Source of the DNA: Epiperipatus broadwayi
Taxonomy: Eukaryota; Onychophora; Udeonychophora; Euonychophora; Peripatidae
Length of the DNA: 64,000 bases
Reading direction: 5' to 3'
Assembly (NCBI GenBank): GCA_028023455.1
Contig: JAQFVV010006215.1
Location: 3,457,230 to 3,521,229, forward strand
The notes under the pieces were generated by a model that saw only the letters and a list, made by a program, of their open reading frames with translations, searched no databases and was not told where the DNA came from. Shown piece after piece: positions 1 through 12,557 of this stretch (the first letter of the stretch is position 1; every line of letters starts with the position of its first letter). The translations under genes were made by a program, and so were the position numbers.

Positions 1-1399
1 TTAAGATCCAGTGAAATATCAGTGCTATAATGGCAATAATTAACAATCCCCTCAAAAGTATTAACATCTATCAATCATATATATATATACAATGAATCAT
101 AATGTGAATATATATATAATGTCCAATATAATTGTTTAAACAATAAATGTTATTATGGTAAATGAAGATCATTCTCACTTAGTATTCTACAATATTAATA
201 ATAAAAAAGTGTTCCACTTTCCTATTAGATTATCTGACTATAAAAAAGATTGTCTTGAATAACTAAACCAAGAGGAACAAAAATTAATCAATCCAATTAT
301 TTATTGCAAGTTATTTGTTAAACAGATTGACACTTATTTATTTTTAAAACTTTGTAATAAATATTTAAATGAAAAATGTTGTGATTCATTATATTCACAT
401 ATTTTTTGTTTAAATATTTATTACACAAAAAATTAAGGGGAATATTATTTACTGTAACAGCATTTGCTATTTAAACAATAGTATTGAACATTATATATAT
501 ATCCCTTTTCAGTTTTTTAAAATATTTTGTTCTCCAAAATAATGTTTGGAATAGGCTTGTAAATTTGTTTTATTGCCCTTTTTGTTTGGTAGAATAGCAG
601 ACTATGGAGCCAAAAATCCATGGATTGTGGTCAAACAGTTCGGCCAACTCCAAAAAATCATTAAATTCCTTTTTTTATATATTAATCCATAAATAAATCA
701 CAACATGGAAAAATTAAATTAATGATTACATAATTTCTGATAAAGAATTAATGAATAAAGACATTATAAAATAGTTAAATGAGTTTTATAAAATAGTGAT
801 TATCTGAAACAAATATATAAATAATCATGAATGATAATCATCAATAAAGAATAGCTCACCTCAATGAAAACAAGTATCAAAGCAAACAACAATAACAAAA
901 AAATCTATATTTCTGATCAAGGAAAAATATATGTGGAGAATGTCTCAAATAATTATGAATATCATAAGCTATTGGTTTCACTGAGATCAAAATGAGTAAA
1001 GACTTTATTGAAGGGAAAGATAATTTCATAGCAGAAGAAATTATGCAAAACATAAAATTCCAAAATATTTGCAATAAAGCTGATCCTCTTTTTCTTGAAT
1101 TGTTTGTAATTGCAAATCAGCCACATCAAATAAAAAAAATATTTTGGACAAATAGAATAATTAAAAAAAAAATATATGTTAGATTTTAAATGACAAAAAA
1201 GTTAATTAAAACAGTAATAAACAGGCATAAAAATATAAAAAATACAGACATAAAATAATCAGCTTACTCCCAATAATTACCCTAGAAAACTTAAAAATTT
1301 ATGAAATTAAAACTAAATTCAAAACTTTCAAATGAGAATATCTAAAAATTAATACTATTCAAAAATCTAGAATTATTATCTTTGTCATATCTCACTTTG

Positions 1400-1860
1400 C
1401 CTTCAGAAGTGGACTCATCTAGATTCCTTCCTTATCTGATCGGATTGAGCATTCATTGCCCCTAACCAATGGGTAAACAGAGATAAAACACAGCCAATGG
1501 TTAGTATGGGCCAATAGGCAGTGATGCTCTCTGAATCTGATTGCTTCCAGTAAGATTGGGGATCAGACAATAAATAGCCTTTTTGGAGATAAGGAGAGAA
1601 CAACTGTCTAACCTGATATGCATTCTCCATTTGAAACCATTGCTAACAGTGAGCGTTTCCATTATAGCCATTCCACTATAGGTCTATGCAATGAAGCAAG
1701 TCTGCAATAGGATTGGAAGCTGCTAAGACCAGAACTGACTTGAGGCAAGATGTCTAGTACAGCAGGAAGAATCATTGGACAAACCCTAGAGGCAGACTTT
1801 TACATACAGCTGGAAGTGAGTCAAGACTTTTGGGCATGACCGGCCCTGCATTAATTGAGA
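1400..1860. repeat. G+C-richer island, unclassified interspersed repeat candidate
   Basis: Base composition changes abruptly from A+T-rich flanks to a visibly more balanced segment of about 460 bp. It contains a 71-codon open frame on the minus strand (1415-1630) with no recognisable domain. No terminal inverted repeats, poly-A tail or target duplication was recognised, so the class is unknown. It could equally be an unusual intronic segment. Confidence 0.3.
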
Positions 1861-4800
1861 TCATATATATGGCAGTATGTTCATTGATATTGTATATTAT
1901 GTAAATATGTTTAATCCTAATAAATCATATTAAATGAACTTCTGGTGTTTGTATTTTTTGTTTATATAATCCTTCATTGTTAAAAATAGTGCAATATTAA
2001 ACAAAAAGATTGGATAATTTGTTCTTTATCCAGCATACCTGTAATGTAAATAGTTTAATGATTTTCTATGCTGCTACTACTACTATTACTGCTATTATTA
2101 CTATTAGTATTATTATAATTCAATTCATTTTATTTGTAAATAAATAGTTTAAAAAAAGCTACAAGAATTTACAGAATTGATACATATCAGTATAACAACA
2201 TGTAATAATATTTACATTAATAACATCAATGTAATTTTACCTTTATTTTAACTTTAATCTTATGTAATTTTAAAAAAATTATATCAACCTGTGCAAAGGA
2301 ACTATTATATTCTAGTTACAATCTATGCAGATGTGAATTAATATATTAAATATGTAAATAAAACAGTTATGATATCCAGAATTAAAAGTTGGAATTCTAA
2401 ACAAGAAGGAGGATAAGCAAAAAAGAGGAAGAAGTTAAAGAAAAAGAAGAGGAAGAAGAAAGAAAGAGAAGGAGGAAAAAAGGAGAAGAAAGAAGGTGAA
2501 GTAATAACAGCAGTAAAAAATTCAATTTCAGAGATATTCACATTTATGTATCTTTATTCAGAATAAAGGTAGCTCTGAGTCTGCTCCAATTTTTCCTACT
2601 CATAACTCCTTTTTTAACACTATTGCAGAAAATTTCCTTATTTACTTGATTTGGAATCTCTAGCTAGGTCTTTTTTTAGAAATCTCTCTGAATCCAGTTT
2701 AAGACTTCAGGTGCTCATTTATTGTCATCTCTTCTATCTATCTAAGCTTCCTTTCAGCCTTTTAAAGTTTTCAATGATCACAGTGATGCCTGTTTGTCCT
2801 TCACTCATGTGTTTTGCTTTTGAACCCTTATTTTCAATTATGGAATACAGCATTATATCAGATTTTTTTATTATTATACAACTATACATGATGAACATTA
2901 TTTGCAATAGCTGGATTAAAAAAACAAAGGCTATTGTCACTATCAAAAACTTAATTAGTTTTCTTTCCTCTCCCATCAGCTCTAAGAACATCATGCCCAT
3001 TGAACAATCAAATGATAAGTATATTTCAGAAAAATAATCAATTACTACAAAGTACTGTGTGAACTTTTTCAAATCTGTTTAAACTACAAGATAAAAGCAG
3101 TTCAAAAACTGGATAAATGATATAAAGACAGAATAAACACACACACCCATATACATAAAATTTAATATAAATAAATAAAATATTTTATGTTAGCAAGTGT
3201 TTTAAAGTTATGAAAAATAATTTGAAAATATATACAAAAAGATCACATTTTAAATAAGATTTCATGGCTAGAAATATAAATACATAACCACATATGTTAA
3301 ACTAATCTTCATTATTTTGTCACTCATATTTTTTATTCTTATATAAGGCACAGTATGCTGCATAGTAGGAACTATGCACAAGGACAGTGGTCATTGAATG
3401 GATCAAAATTTTAACATAATAATATAGCAATATTTGGAAGCTGATTATTGTTTATGAAAGACCATTAAGCTTAAATTATGCAAAGTGTGTTTGAAATAAA
3501 TAAGATATGTTTTTTTAAAAAACAAACAAAAATGAGAAGAATCAAACAATCCAGAGATAAATTGTTTAATCGGAATAATATCCTGAAAGAAATTGAATAA
3601 AAACTTTAGCATTGTATCATACCAAGATTTTGAAATACGAATAAGATTTTAACAGTAGGAAATGAGATCCAGAGATTCCATTGAAAGCACACTGGTTTAA
3701 TTATATCACTATAAAAGATATCTTCTAGTGGATTAATATCAAATTGATTATTTAAATCAGAATGCTCAAAAGTAAAATCCTATAACATAATGTAGTGCAT
3801 TCAAGTAAGCTAATTGGAGGGAATTCAGTTTTAAAAAAAGGATTCGTTAATGTACTGATGTGCATTTTACTGCTAATAATGAAAGAAAATTGAGATGGAT
3901 AAGTTCAAACTATCTCTATAAATAGTAAGGGGAATTATATTAACTGTTAGCAAATGAGACTAAGCATTCTAAATGTATAATTTGAGCAAGAAACTTACTA
4001 TATAAATGATAACATTCATTAGATACATTCATAAACTGTAATAATTCAAATTTTCATAACAGCATTTAAAAAAAATTGCCTTAATTCTGTTATTAAATTT
4101 CTTATGTAGTAACAGATTAGGATGATGATTTAATTAGAATTTTAAAAGATTGAACAGAAAACTCATATATGGTAAGCTGTGGCCTTAAATGTTGGATTGA
4201 AGCAGTTTTCCCATACATCATGACAACTTCTTGTAGTGTAAAAGAAATTCTATACTGAAGCACCAAGTGGAATGTTTTAAATTAAAGCAATACAAATACT
4301 GTACTTTCAGAGTAAACATACCAATGTCAAAGGTAACAGTTACATTATTTTAAAAAAAACCCACTATACTCAAAACAAAAAATGAAAACACTAAATTGTA
4401 CATTTAAGTATGCATGTTCTAAAATAACTAAAGCAAACACTATTAAATTTTCTAATCATTACAGAGTTTAAATTATTAAACCATTACCTTTTTTGTTCTT
4501 CCTGTCATTATGTTTAGTGCAAACCATCTCTATTTCTTTATGATTAAAACATGCACAAACATTTTGCACTGAACAGGTTGACAGAGAACACAGAATTAAA
4601 AAAACCTGGTTCTTTAATAATATAGATTCAGTGGTGAATAGAAAATCTAATAGAGTTCAATTAAGAGCATTTTGGAATATGAGTAATTAAACATATAATT
4701 TCATATTCCCATTCATTTCTACTTTGAAAAAAATAATTTTTTTAAAGAAATATAACTGGTGGTATTTGACAAGGATGCTCAACATTGAAAATCCATTAAG

Positions 4801-7800
4801 GTTTTATTTAATATTTTCAATGTTTTATCTGAATGTATAGCATTAGTAATGCTTAAATTTATTATATTTTTGTGATGGAGTGTCAGAATTATGTACAAGT
4901 GAAATGTTTGAGAATTTATCAGAAAATTAAAGATTGAGCAATGATGTCAAGAAAGACCAAAAAAAAAGACTATCTGTGATTTGTTGCGATTGTTTGATAA
5001 TAATTTTTAAGTAATATTGATGCAAAGCAATGAATTTTGAATAATACCTCTACAGGGTATAAATAGATTGGGAAATCTATATAAGTTATTAAATAAATAA
5101 ATCTATTAGTAAAATAAGTGTAATAGCAAGAACAAGGTTCTTCTGCATTGATAGAATGGTTTAAGAATAACAGTGAATATTTATTCATTATAGGGGATGA
5201 ATGGTAGAATTAGTTCATTTAGTTTTCTTAAGAATAAAACATGCAAAAATTTTTTGATTATTACCTTCTACAGTGATTGGTATTAAATCATATCATGAAG
5301 TACATGTTATTACAAGATTTTTTATTAAGACAAAAAATAACACTTGTTGATGGATTGGTCAGAGCAATTCTGTCAGAACACAAAACTAGTTAAAACAAGC
5401 ATGTAAAAGTGAAATTCTAATGTAGTCTGGAGAATTATAAATACAAAATGATGTTAGATAATCTGCAAAAAAAGTATATGAAAACTTTCAAAGAAAAAAA
5501 AAGGATTAGAATTCGTTGATTTTTTAAAAACCCAATATATATTCACAAGACTGTCAATAAATCAAAGCTATATAGTTAATTGTAATCAAATAGTGATCAC
5601 TTTAGTTCCTAGTAGTCGAAGCTATAGTACTACATATGGAAGATCCAGAAATTAGCAGGCTGTTAAAATATTCTACTTTGTGGTTGTTTCTACTGGCCTA
5701 ACTTATAATAAATTTATTAGAAATTGTGCAGAATGCAGAAAAGTTATTGGCATTTTTTTTTTACATTTATCCTCTTCAACATATAAATTTAGGATTAATA
5801 TCAAGAAAACATTATTCAGTATTAGTGAATACTTATTCAAAGTTGTCTACCAGGATCTATGAAATAAGAGACAATTTATAAAGTTTAAATCCTAGGCTAC
5901 TTGAGAACAATTGTGTCAAATAAAATTATAGCTTTCATGTTTCCAGTATTTCAGAAATTCCACTCTATTCATAAGTAGTAACTGAATAAAAAAAAATTTT
6001 CCATTCCATTCTACATCAAACTGCTTGAATAAAAAAACCTGAATAAACTTTAAAATAGACATTCTATCAGTCAAATTCCTTTTGAGGTGCAAAAAAATTA
6101 TATTCAAATTGGACAACTGCTTCACCTACATAAACAGACATATCTCTATCTAAAATGTATTCCAAGCTACCATATAAAAACATTCTTATCATGTTTAAAC
6201 TATGCATTAAAGTCATCACTACATCAAAATCAAAAACAAGTAAATTTTAATTCAAAGCCTCTATGTATATTCAGAGAGAGAGAATAGTAGCAAAGCAACG
6301 TATTCAAATAGCTATAGTAGTTAAATGACTATAAATATTGTGAAGTTAATAAAACTATTACAGGGCAACTCATTGTACATGATATCATATATAAACAAAT
6401 TAGTAAAATAAAAAGAAATAATAGCAGTAAGAAAAAATCTGCTGCATGTTTTATTAAATAGATATGAAGAGCAGAGTGACCCCCCCCCCCCAAAAAAAAA
6501 AAACACTAGCTAATTTGGCTAATAATATCAAAATGATCTAAGTCCTAAATTTCCAATGTTATTTTATTAAACCAACTTTTATATTTTGGGGATCTTATTA
6601 CTGTTTTCAGAATGAAATACCATTTATTTAATTTAGAAATGTTACATGAACTAATATATTTTGTATGCATTAATATTCCTTTTCTACTGTTGAATACATA
6701 TTCTATATTTGAATATGAGTTGGAACTTTTATGAATAAATTGAACTAGAAATTTATAACAAAATCATAAAGACAATGAATAAATTTTATTTTACATTTAA
6801 AATAGAAAGTTAATTTTTGCTTCTTCACCATCAATGATCTACAAAATAATAAGTTCCACATACCACTGTCCCACCTATTCTAATTCTGTCTTTTGCTCTA
6901 CTTCTCATAACATTAGATTTTCAATATATATCTTTTTTCTCCTACCACTTTTCACGATCACTGTAAAATTCCTTCATTACATATTTCACAGTTCTTTTGC
7001 TCTAAATACATGTCCAATTCAATTCCTATTTCTCTTATAATTTCTTAAAAACAATATATATTCATTTCTTATTTTTAAAACTTCTATATTGCTAATCTCA
7101 TTCTCCCAACATGTTCTTTTTATTATCCTCCAAACTCACATCTCTAAGACCTCCAAGTTTGAATCTTCACTTTTTTTCTAATTGTTCAAGTTTCTGCTCT
7201 TTATAAAACTACATTCTAACTTAAACATTTTAACAAACTCATTAAAAAATTTAACTTTAAAAATTGACCGACCAACTTACTACTTTAACTAAATGTTAGT
7301 TAAGTTATTGCAATTCTCACTCTAATTTTGGTACCATTGTCTCTTTAAAATATTGTGTCTACATCATGAAATAATTCTGGGATAATTAATCAACAAATTT
7401 AAGGTCCTAAAATTTGAACAGGAAATAATTCAAAAATACAACAGAAAACTAAAATAAAAAAGAAATATTATCCCAGATACAAGGCAAGAAATATTTATTT
7501 TTTCTTTTTAGAAATTAATTTAAAAAGAAACTTTCTGTTCTTTATTGATATTGTTAAAATAGTTTTAATAATTTTTTTTGAAAAAAAAAAAAAGAAACAT
7601 TGTACTTGGAGTTCTTCATTTAAAATTGTTTTATTTATTATTATTTTAGTTTTTTAAAAAAGACTGTAAAAATAAACCTTCTTACATTCTTTATTAGGGA
7701 TAGTTTATAGTAATTTTGCTTTGTCCATCGACTTTGCCAAATTATTTGGTCCATGTAAAGCTGTGATATTATTTTTTTTAGTTTTGAGAAGTAAAAAAAA

Positions 7801-9502
7801 CAACTACCAGGCAGTGGGAATCCAAAGAAATAAGAATAAGCCTCATTTTAATCTTCTTATAATTTGTTGATGTAGTTGTTTCAAAGCTTATCAGTTCATT
7901 TTTTATTTGGATTATTGTTTTATTTGTAATTTGCATTGAATGGAGCTGATAATTATTGTGTTCCTAAAAGTCAACAACACTTACAATTGACAGTATCAAC
8001 CCCATCACTTTTAAAATAAATAAATTAAAAACTTTAAAAACAAGAATAACAAATCCGTTAGTTACAACTAAAAAGAGGTTATTTGAAATTCTACCAAAAT
8101 TAATTTATAAGTCAATATTAGGTAGTATTATGAGAAATCAAAATAAAGCTTTTAAACTTACAATTGACCATATCCCCTCCTCTCACCCATTTTTTTAAAA
8201 CTAAATAAGAAATAGAAAAGACAAATAATAATAAAAGTTTGGGGAAAAAAGACCTGTCATTGACAAGTAATGAGAGGTTTTAAATTACACATAGAATTTA
8301 TAAATTACACATTACTAGTATTACCATGAATCCTTTTTCTAAATTAAAAGAATCTTCAATTTCTCAATTAGTCAATCCATTATTCTTTCATGACATCAAA
8401 GCAAAGTTTAAAGATTCAACTAAAAATAAAATAGAATATAGATAGCAGAAAAGATTGATATCCTAATTTCTTTACTACTGTTATCCAAAGAAATATTTTA
8501 AGCTTTCTATCTATTTTTATAATTATGTACAATGTATTAATCATCTTCATTTTAAATTTTCTACAAGTTCATTCAATGTTCCATAACATCTTATTAAACT
8601 TATCCTCATACCTGCAAGTATTATCATATTATTAACAAATCTGATATAATTACTTCTCCTACCTACAATGCTAATTCTATACTAACCTGCAAAGATTACA
8701 CCATTTTATAATATAAATGCTACAACTAGTATCAGATACTGTTCCTAAAAGAAAAAATTTTTTTATAATATAATTATATTTCCAAGTTTGATTTTTTTAA
8801 TAATAAGCATTATTTACAATATATATATATATTGGTATAAAAATTAGCAAAAATTTACCAAAGATCACAAAAAATGGAGTTTCTACTTGGAATCAGTTGG
8901 TTGCTTTCTTTTAGATCAGTTTTTTAATAAATATATTTGATTTTTGTTGTTGCCGGCATTATTTACAATAAATAATATGATATTTGTATGAAAAAATATA
9001 ACCATTGATTATATAGAATGGAGAAATAAAATCAATTTCATTTAGAATAAACTGATATAGCTTCTACCTGAGATCAGATGGTTACTTTCTTTTATGAAAT
9101 CAATGATCAGTTATTATAACAAATGCATTTAATTTTTATTCATGTAAACATTGCTTACGGCAAGTATTATAACATTTATATAAAAACATAGAAAAAATAA
9201 CCCCAGATTGCAAAAAAAAAAACGAAGAAATAAATTTACTTACATTTAAATTACAAATGACACAAGAAACCACTAAATCCCTCAAATATGGCATAAAATT
9301 TACATCATGTAAGTACAACTTAAATTAATTTAATTTTTGCAAATACAGACACATCTAGAAAGATAGGAAGAGAGACACCTGTTTAGTTTTAAAATTGTAT
9401 GAAATTAAGATATATGAAAATTTCTATTGATGTCATATATTAATTGCAGCTGTTGAAGGTTAAAACAACATTCATTTAACACTTCATTGAAATATAAATA
9501 CA
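1861..9502. other. Long A+T-rich stretch without a supported gene
   Basis: Apart from the polypurine tract (2404-2501) and a homopolymer pair of about 12 C followed by about 12 A at 6481-6502, I see no gene or RNA. Overlapping open frames on opposite strands at 2651-3037 and 2734-3072 have no recognisable domain, no splice context and low-complexity composition. Confidence 0.5.
2404..2501 (+). repeat. ~100-bp polypurine tract
   Basis: Nearly every base on the plus strand is A or G for about 100 bp, as irregular AAG and GGA units with only isolated pyrimidines. Such tracts can form intramolecular triplexes. There is no sign that it is coding; frames read through it on the minus strand are Phe/Ser/Leu-rich artefacts. 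Confidence 0.6.
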
Positions 9503-9724
9503 ATTTATCCACTACTTTAAAAACTTTAGCAAAAACCTTTTATTGACCTATATGCATGCACAATCTTATATTTCGACTGTCCTGCAGTCTTCTTCAGAGC
9601 CACTTTTAAAAATTAAAAGTGGCTCTGAAGAAGACTGCGGGGCAGTCAAAATATAAGATTGTGCATGCATATAGATTAATAAAAGGTTTTTGCTAAAAAG
9701 TGTTCAAAGTAATGGATAAATTTC
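9503..9724. repeat. Long palindromic element (foldback/MITE-like)
   Basis: Two arms of about 110 bp are near-perfect reverse complements meeting around 9612. Both contain matching TTTAGCAAAAACC, ATGCATGCACAATC and GGCTCTGAAGAAGAC-type segments. Outward, similarity persists to a TTTATCCA-type motif on each side. The sequence next to the centre reads CTGAAGA, then a five-pair stem, then GAAA in one arm. That resembles a hammerhead core, but stem I cannot be formed. No target duplication was found. Confidence 0.75.
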
Positions 9725-11121
9725 ATTTATGTAAGATATTTCAGCAAAATAAAGGAATTAATGAATTTGATAATATTTCACTGCAATATGCTAATAAATA
9801 AAATAGAAGATAAACAACATCCTTGCTATGTACTTTTTTTATATATTTACATCTTCCACAAAACTATTTAGAAAACCTTATTCATATAGAAACTTATCAA
9901 TAAATCTTTTTTTTCTTTTTAATATATATATATTTTCAATATATCTCACAAAACAAACCAATTCACTCTATGAATTTCAAAATTAATATGGAAAATATTA
10001 TTTCCTACTCCTCTACCTACATATTCCTCAACAATAACTGTTGTCACCTGTCTTACTATCTTGTTTATAGCACACTAGTCTTTAAATAGAAATTTGTTTA
10101 CTATATTAGAGATCCATTTATTCAAACTTCTCAACTGCCCTTTAACCTTTGTACAAATCCTTACTTTTCTGGATAATCATTCATCCACATAGAATGAAAA
10201 CAACATAATTCAATTTCAGTGATCAGATGAAAATTGATATATTTTCTGGTAATATCTGCATGAGTTACTATGGAAGTCATTAAAAAAATATACAATTTAT
10301 AATGCTTAAGTGCTGATATTTTAAATTCTATTCATCTTATTAAACACATTGTACCATAATATATATAAATACATGATTTATATTTAATAAAAAAAAAAAA
10401 AATACTTTGCAAAATCTTGCATAAATTTACCCCAATTTTCTATTACTATATTAAATTAAAGAAAAAAAAGTGTCTAGTTAAGTAAATCAGTCATATTATA
10501 TTATGCTTGAAAAATTATCACCGTGAAACAGTATTCCGCCTAAATCATACTTGACAATATTTCTATAAACCGAGTAGTTATTATCATACAATTATACTTC
10601 CAATGACTATTATTTTAATCTATTATGACCTTCATGTCGATGATTCTCATAAAAAAACATCGCTATTTTCTTTAATGACAGCAAATTAATATAAATATGG
10701 TAAAAACATTTTTCTGCGTCGTTAGTTAACAAATACAATTGTGAAATTAAATTCTGAAGGTAATAATTAAAATATTAATGTTAAAATCATGTATAGCAAT
10801 ACATTTCATAAATTTCTTCATAAAATGATGGAGACAAAGAAATACAAACGACGGGTTTTCAACATACAGTTGATTTGTATCTTAAGTACTCTAAGATAAC
10901 AACACGTTGACAGTACTACTTTCACATATATATGAATACCGAAACTACGAGGAGATATCAGTGTTTATATACATAGGCGCACATGCGTACACAGATAAAA
11001 TATGTTTTACTCGCATATGGAAAGATAAAACACACTATTTAACTTATATAAATCTGACAGATGTAAAAAAAAAAAAAAATTGCACACATTTGGGTTTATA
11101 CCAAGATACAGATAAAGACAT
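9725..11121. other. A+T-rich stretch, nothing recognised
   Basis: This is probably intronic to the carboxypeptidase gene. It holds only simple A/T runs, an A13 run near 10390-10402 and an A13 run near 11066-11078. No coding, RNA or repeat feature could be supported. Confidence 0.5.
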
Positions 11122-11261
11122 TTATACATTGTAAATATAAAATTTCTTTTTTTCTAGGCTTATAAAACGCTCAATAGAAAGCGTATTTATAATCAATAAA
11201 AAAACATTCGATTCTTTTCTTTTATTATAAATCATAAAAATTAAAGTATTTAAATACTTAC

Positions 11262-11550
11262 GCGGTTCATGTTTTCCCGGATTATCCGAAATTTCCAAAA
11301 CGAAAAGAGGGATGCCTAATACACTTGGTTCATCTAAGGAATAAATCCTTGTTATATTTTTGCATCTTTCATGGACATCATTTAAAATTGTTTTTAATTC
11401 TTCTTGATTATGATGTTTAAATTCAAAATTTTTACATTCGATCACGCTAAAATAAGTTAAGAAAAGACTAGATAAGAATAACATAATTTTTGCTCTTCGT
11501 TTTCCGTCTGCTTTACTAGAAGGTTGTATCCAAGCTGCATGACGAAACAT
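11262..11550 (-). CDS. Metallocarboxypeptidase (CPE/CPN/CPD type, M14B), first coding exon, partial
   Basis: The exon encodes 96 codons plus one base. Residues 23-39 (MLFLSSLFLTYFSVIEC) look like a signal peptide, so the protein should enter the secretory pathway. Residues 42-97 match the N-terminal end of M14B carboxypeptidase domains: FEFKHHNQEELKTIL, then RIYSLDEPSVLG, then LFVLEISDNPGKHEPR. In relatives this segment is followed by the EFKYIGNMHGNE zinc-binding region, so catalytic residues lie on missing exons. The frame stops matching the family at a GTAAGT donor (11261-11256), leaving phase 1. Enzymes of this family remove C-terminal Arg/Lys from peptides. The usual EGRxL motif reads VLGIPL here. 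Two in-frame starts exist: Met1 at 11550 gives a basic 22-residue extension before the hydrophobic core, and Met23 at 11484 gives a clean signal peptide. Subfamily (CPE, CPN, CPZ, CPD) cannot be decided from one exon. Confidence 0.82.
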
Positions 11551-11570
11551 TTTTTTTCTCTAAGCGAATA

Positions 11571-11580
11571 ATATAAATAG
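11571..11580 (-). promoter_or_regulatory. TATA-like box upstream of the carboxypeptidase exon
   Basis: The minus strand reads CTATTTATAT here, 21-30 bases upstream of the first ATG. If it works at the usual ~30-base distance, transcription would begin around the first ATG. The internal ATG at 11484, which starts a clean signal peptide, would then be the real start. In such A+T-rich DNA a TATA-like word alone is weak evidence. Confidence 0.25.
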
Positions 11581-12286
11581 CCCATATGGTATCCAATGAC
11601 ATCATACAGGGAGAAAATAGTTAACATTTCGAATTTTAAAGCACATGTAGGAAGTAATTTAATTGTTTACAGAAAAAGTGAAATTGTATGCTCCCTTAAA
11701 AGGTGCAAGGAAATCTCGGAATTGTGATAGAACGCTGATATTAAAAAAAAACATAATTTTATAAAAGTAATTGTTTTTTAAATAATTTAATATTTCAAAA
11801 TTTTAAAGGTATTAATTTGATTTAGTATAATAAAATAAAATATAAAAAATTTAATTATTATGTTGTATCAATTTCTAAAATCCCTTGATATTTTAACTAG
11901 TCTCAAAATTCAAGATGGCTATATTTCTTATTGCCGAAAGTTCCCTAACTAAATGGCTAAATGGGCTAAATTTTAAGCAAATTATTCGGTAATTAAGAGA
12001 ATAACTAATGAATAAATGTTTATTTGTATTGTTATATTTTACATTATTATGCTTCAATATGATTTTTTTAGATTAGAATTTTAATAATACATGGCATTAT
12101 AATTTACAGTATTGTTTTTGAATATTAAAACACTATTTTTGTTAAGTGAATCCTTGTTCGCTGGTGTTAGAAATAAAATATTAAGTGCAGAGTGCGAAAT
12201 AGAATTTAAATTATTTTAAAACTTTGATTTGTTTGATTGCAATTTTAAATGAACGAGATAAAATATGATTCTTATAGACGTTGTTA
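11581..12286. other. Upstream region of the carboxypeptidase gene, no further feature
   Basis: A+T-rich sequence with somewhat more CpG near the exon. A CAAGATGGC word occurs near 11911, but one match is not enough for a site call. This begins the ~25-kb interval separating the two divergent host genes. Confidence 0.4.
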
Positions 12287-12301
12287 CGCTTTATAATAAA
12301 A

Positions 12302-12542
12302 CAGGCAAAATTCACTATATATATATTGCCACGCACAAGCTAGAGTAATCAATGGACGCCAGAAGGCTTGTGCATAAAATCCCCATCTAGTGCCTACTCA
12401 TCCAATATCCCCAGACTAGTTTATGGCTATGGCCTTCGTCAGCGAGGAGCCTTGTGTGTGGCAATATATATATAGTGAGTTTTGCCTGTTTTAACAACAG
12501 TTATACACAAGCATAAGAGATGGTAGTCGTGATGTTTATTGG
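12302..12542 (-). mobile_element. Family B element (inverted monomer fragments) with 15-bp target duplication
   Basis: The 241-bp element is flanked by a perfect 15-bp direct repeat, CGCTTTATAATAAAA, at 12287-12301 and 12543-12557. Its left part is a family B monomer on the minus strand. Its right part is the 3' end of a forward monomer, so the TATATATATATTGCCAC-type segments form a ~45-bp inverted repeat. The right tail (ACACAAGCATAAGAGATGG, then GTGATGTTTA) recurs at the end of the 19.2-kb element and as fragments near 45.75 and 54.3 kb. A hammerhead-like core lies within. The long duplication points to target-primed retrotransposition rather than a DNA transposon. Confidence 0.75.
12408..12448 (-). 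ncRNA. Hammerhead-ribozyme-like motif, family B, degenerate
   Basis: On the minus strand: TCCTCG (stem I), CTGACGA (core), a GGC/GCC stem II with loop CATA, then TAAA where GAAA is expected, then ACTAGT forming a two-pair stem III, C at the cleavage position, and TGGGGA completing stem I (six pairs, two of them wobble). G12 is replaced, so this copy should be inactive. Relatives at 19.3 and 63.6 kb keep GAAA, which supports descent from a true hammerhead. Confidence 0.55.
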
Positions 12543-12557
12543 CGCTTTATAATAAAA

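Larger units (their letters stand above)
1..11261 (-). other. Probable intron 1 of the carboxypeptidase gene, continuing off the left end
   Basis: The donor site of the carboxypeptidase exon lies at 11261-11260 on the minus strand, so the gene continues toward coordinate 1. I looked for the next conserved family segment (an EFKYIGNMHGNE-like stretch) on the minus strand and saw none, so the intron appears longer than 11 kb. Apart from the repeats listed separately the stretch holds only A+T-rich sequence with (TA)n runs and short stop-bounded frames. The intron assignment is inference from one splice donor. Confidence 0.55.

Noticed and set aside
2651-3072. Overlapping open frames on both strands (128 and 112 codons)
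   Set aside because: Composition is low-complexity (Phe/Ile/Leu/Ser-rich), no domain is recognisable, and the two frames are complementary, so at most one could be real. No splice sites or conservation signal could be seen.
9540-9700. Hammerhead ribozyme in the 9.5-kb palindrome
   Set aside because: CTGAAGA, a stem II and GAAA are present in one arm, but there is an extra base after the core, stem I cannot be formed, and the other arm has AAAA for GAAA. Kept as a finding, not as an RNA feature.
11905-11920. CAAGATGGC as a YY1-type promoter element
   Set aside because: A single short word about 360 bp upstream of the exon. Too weak to annotate.
12302-12542. DNA-transposon MITE based on ~45-bp inverted ends
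   Set aside because: The inverted segments are not at the ends; a tail follows the right one. The flanking duplication is 15 bp, too long for the common cut-and-paste families.
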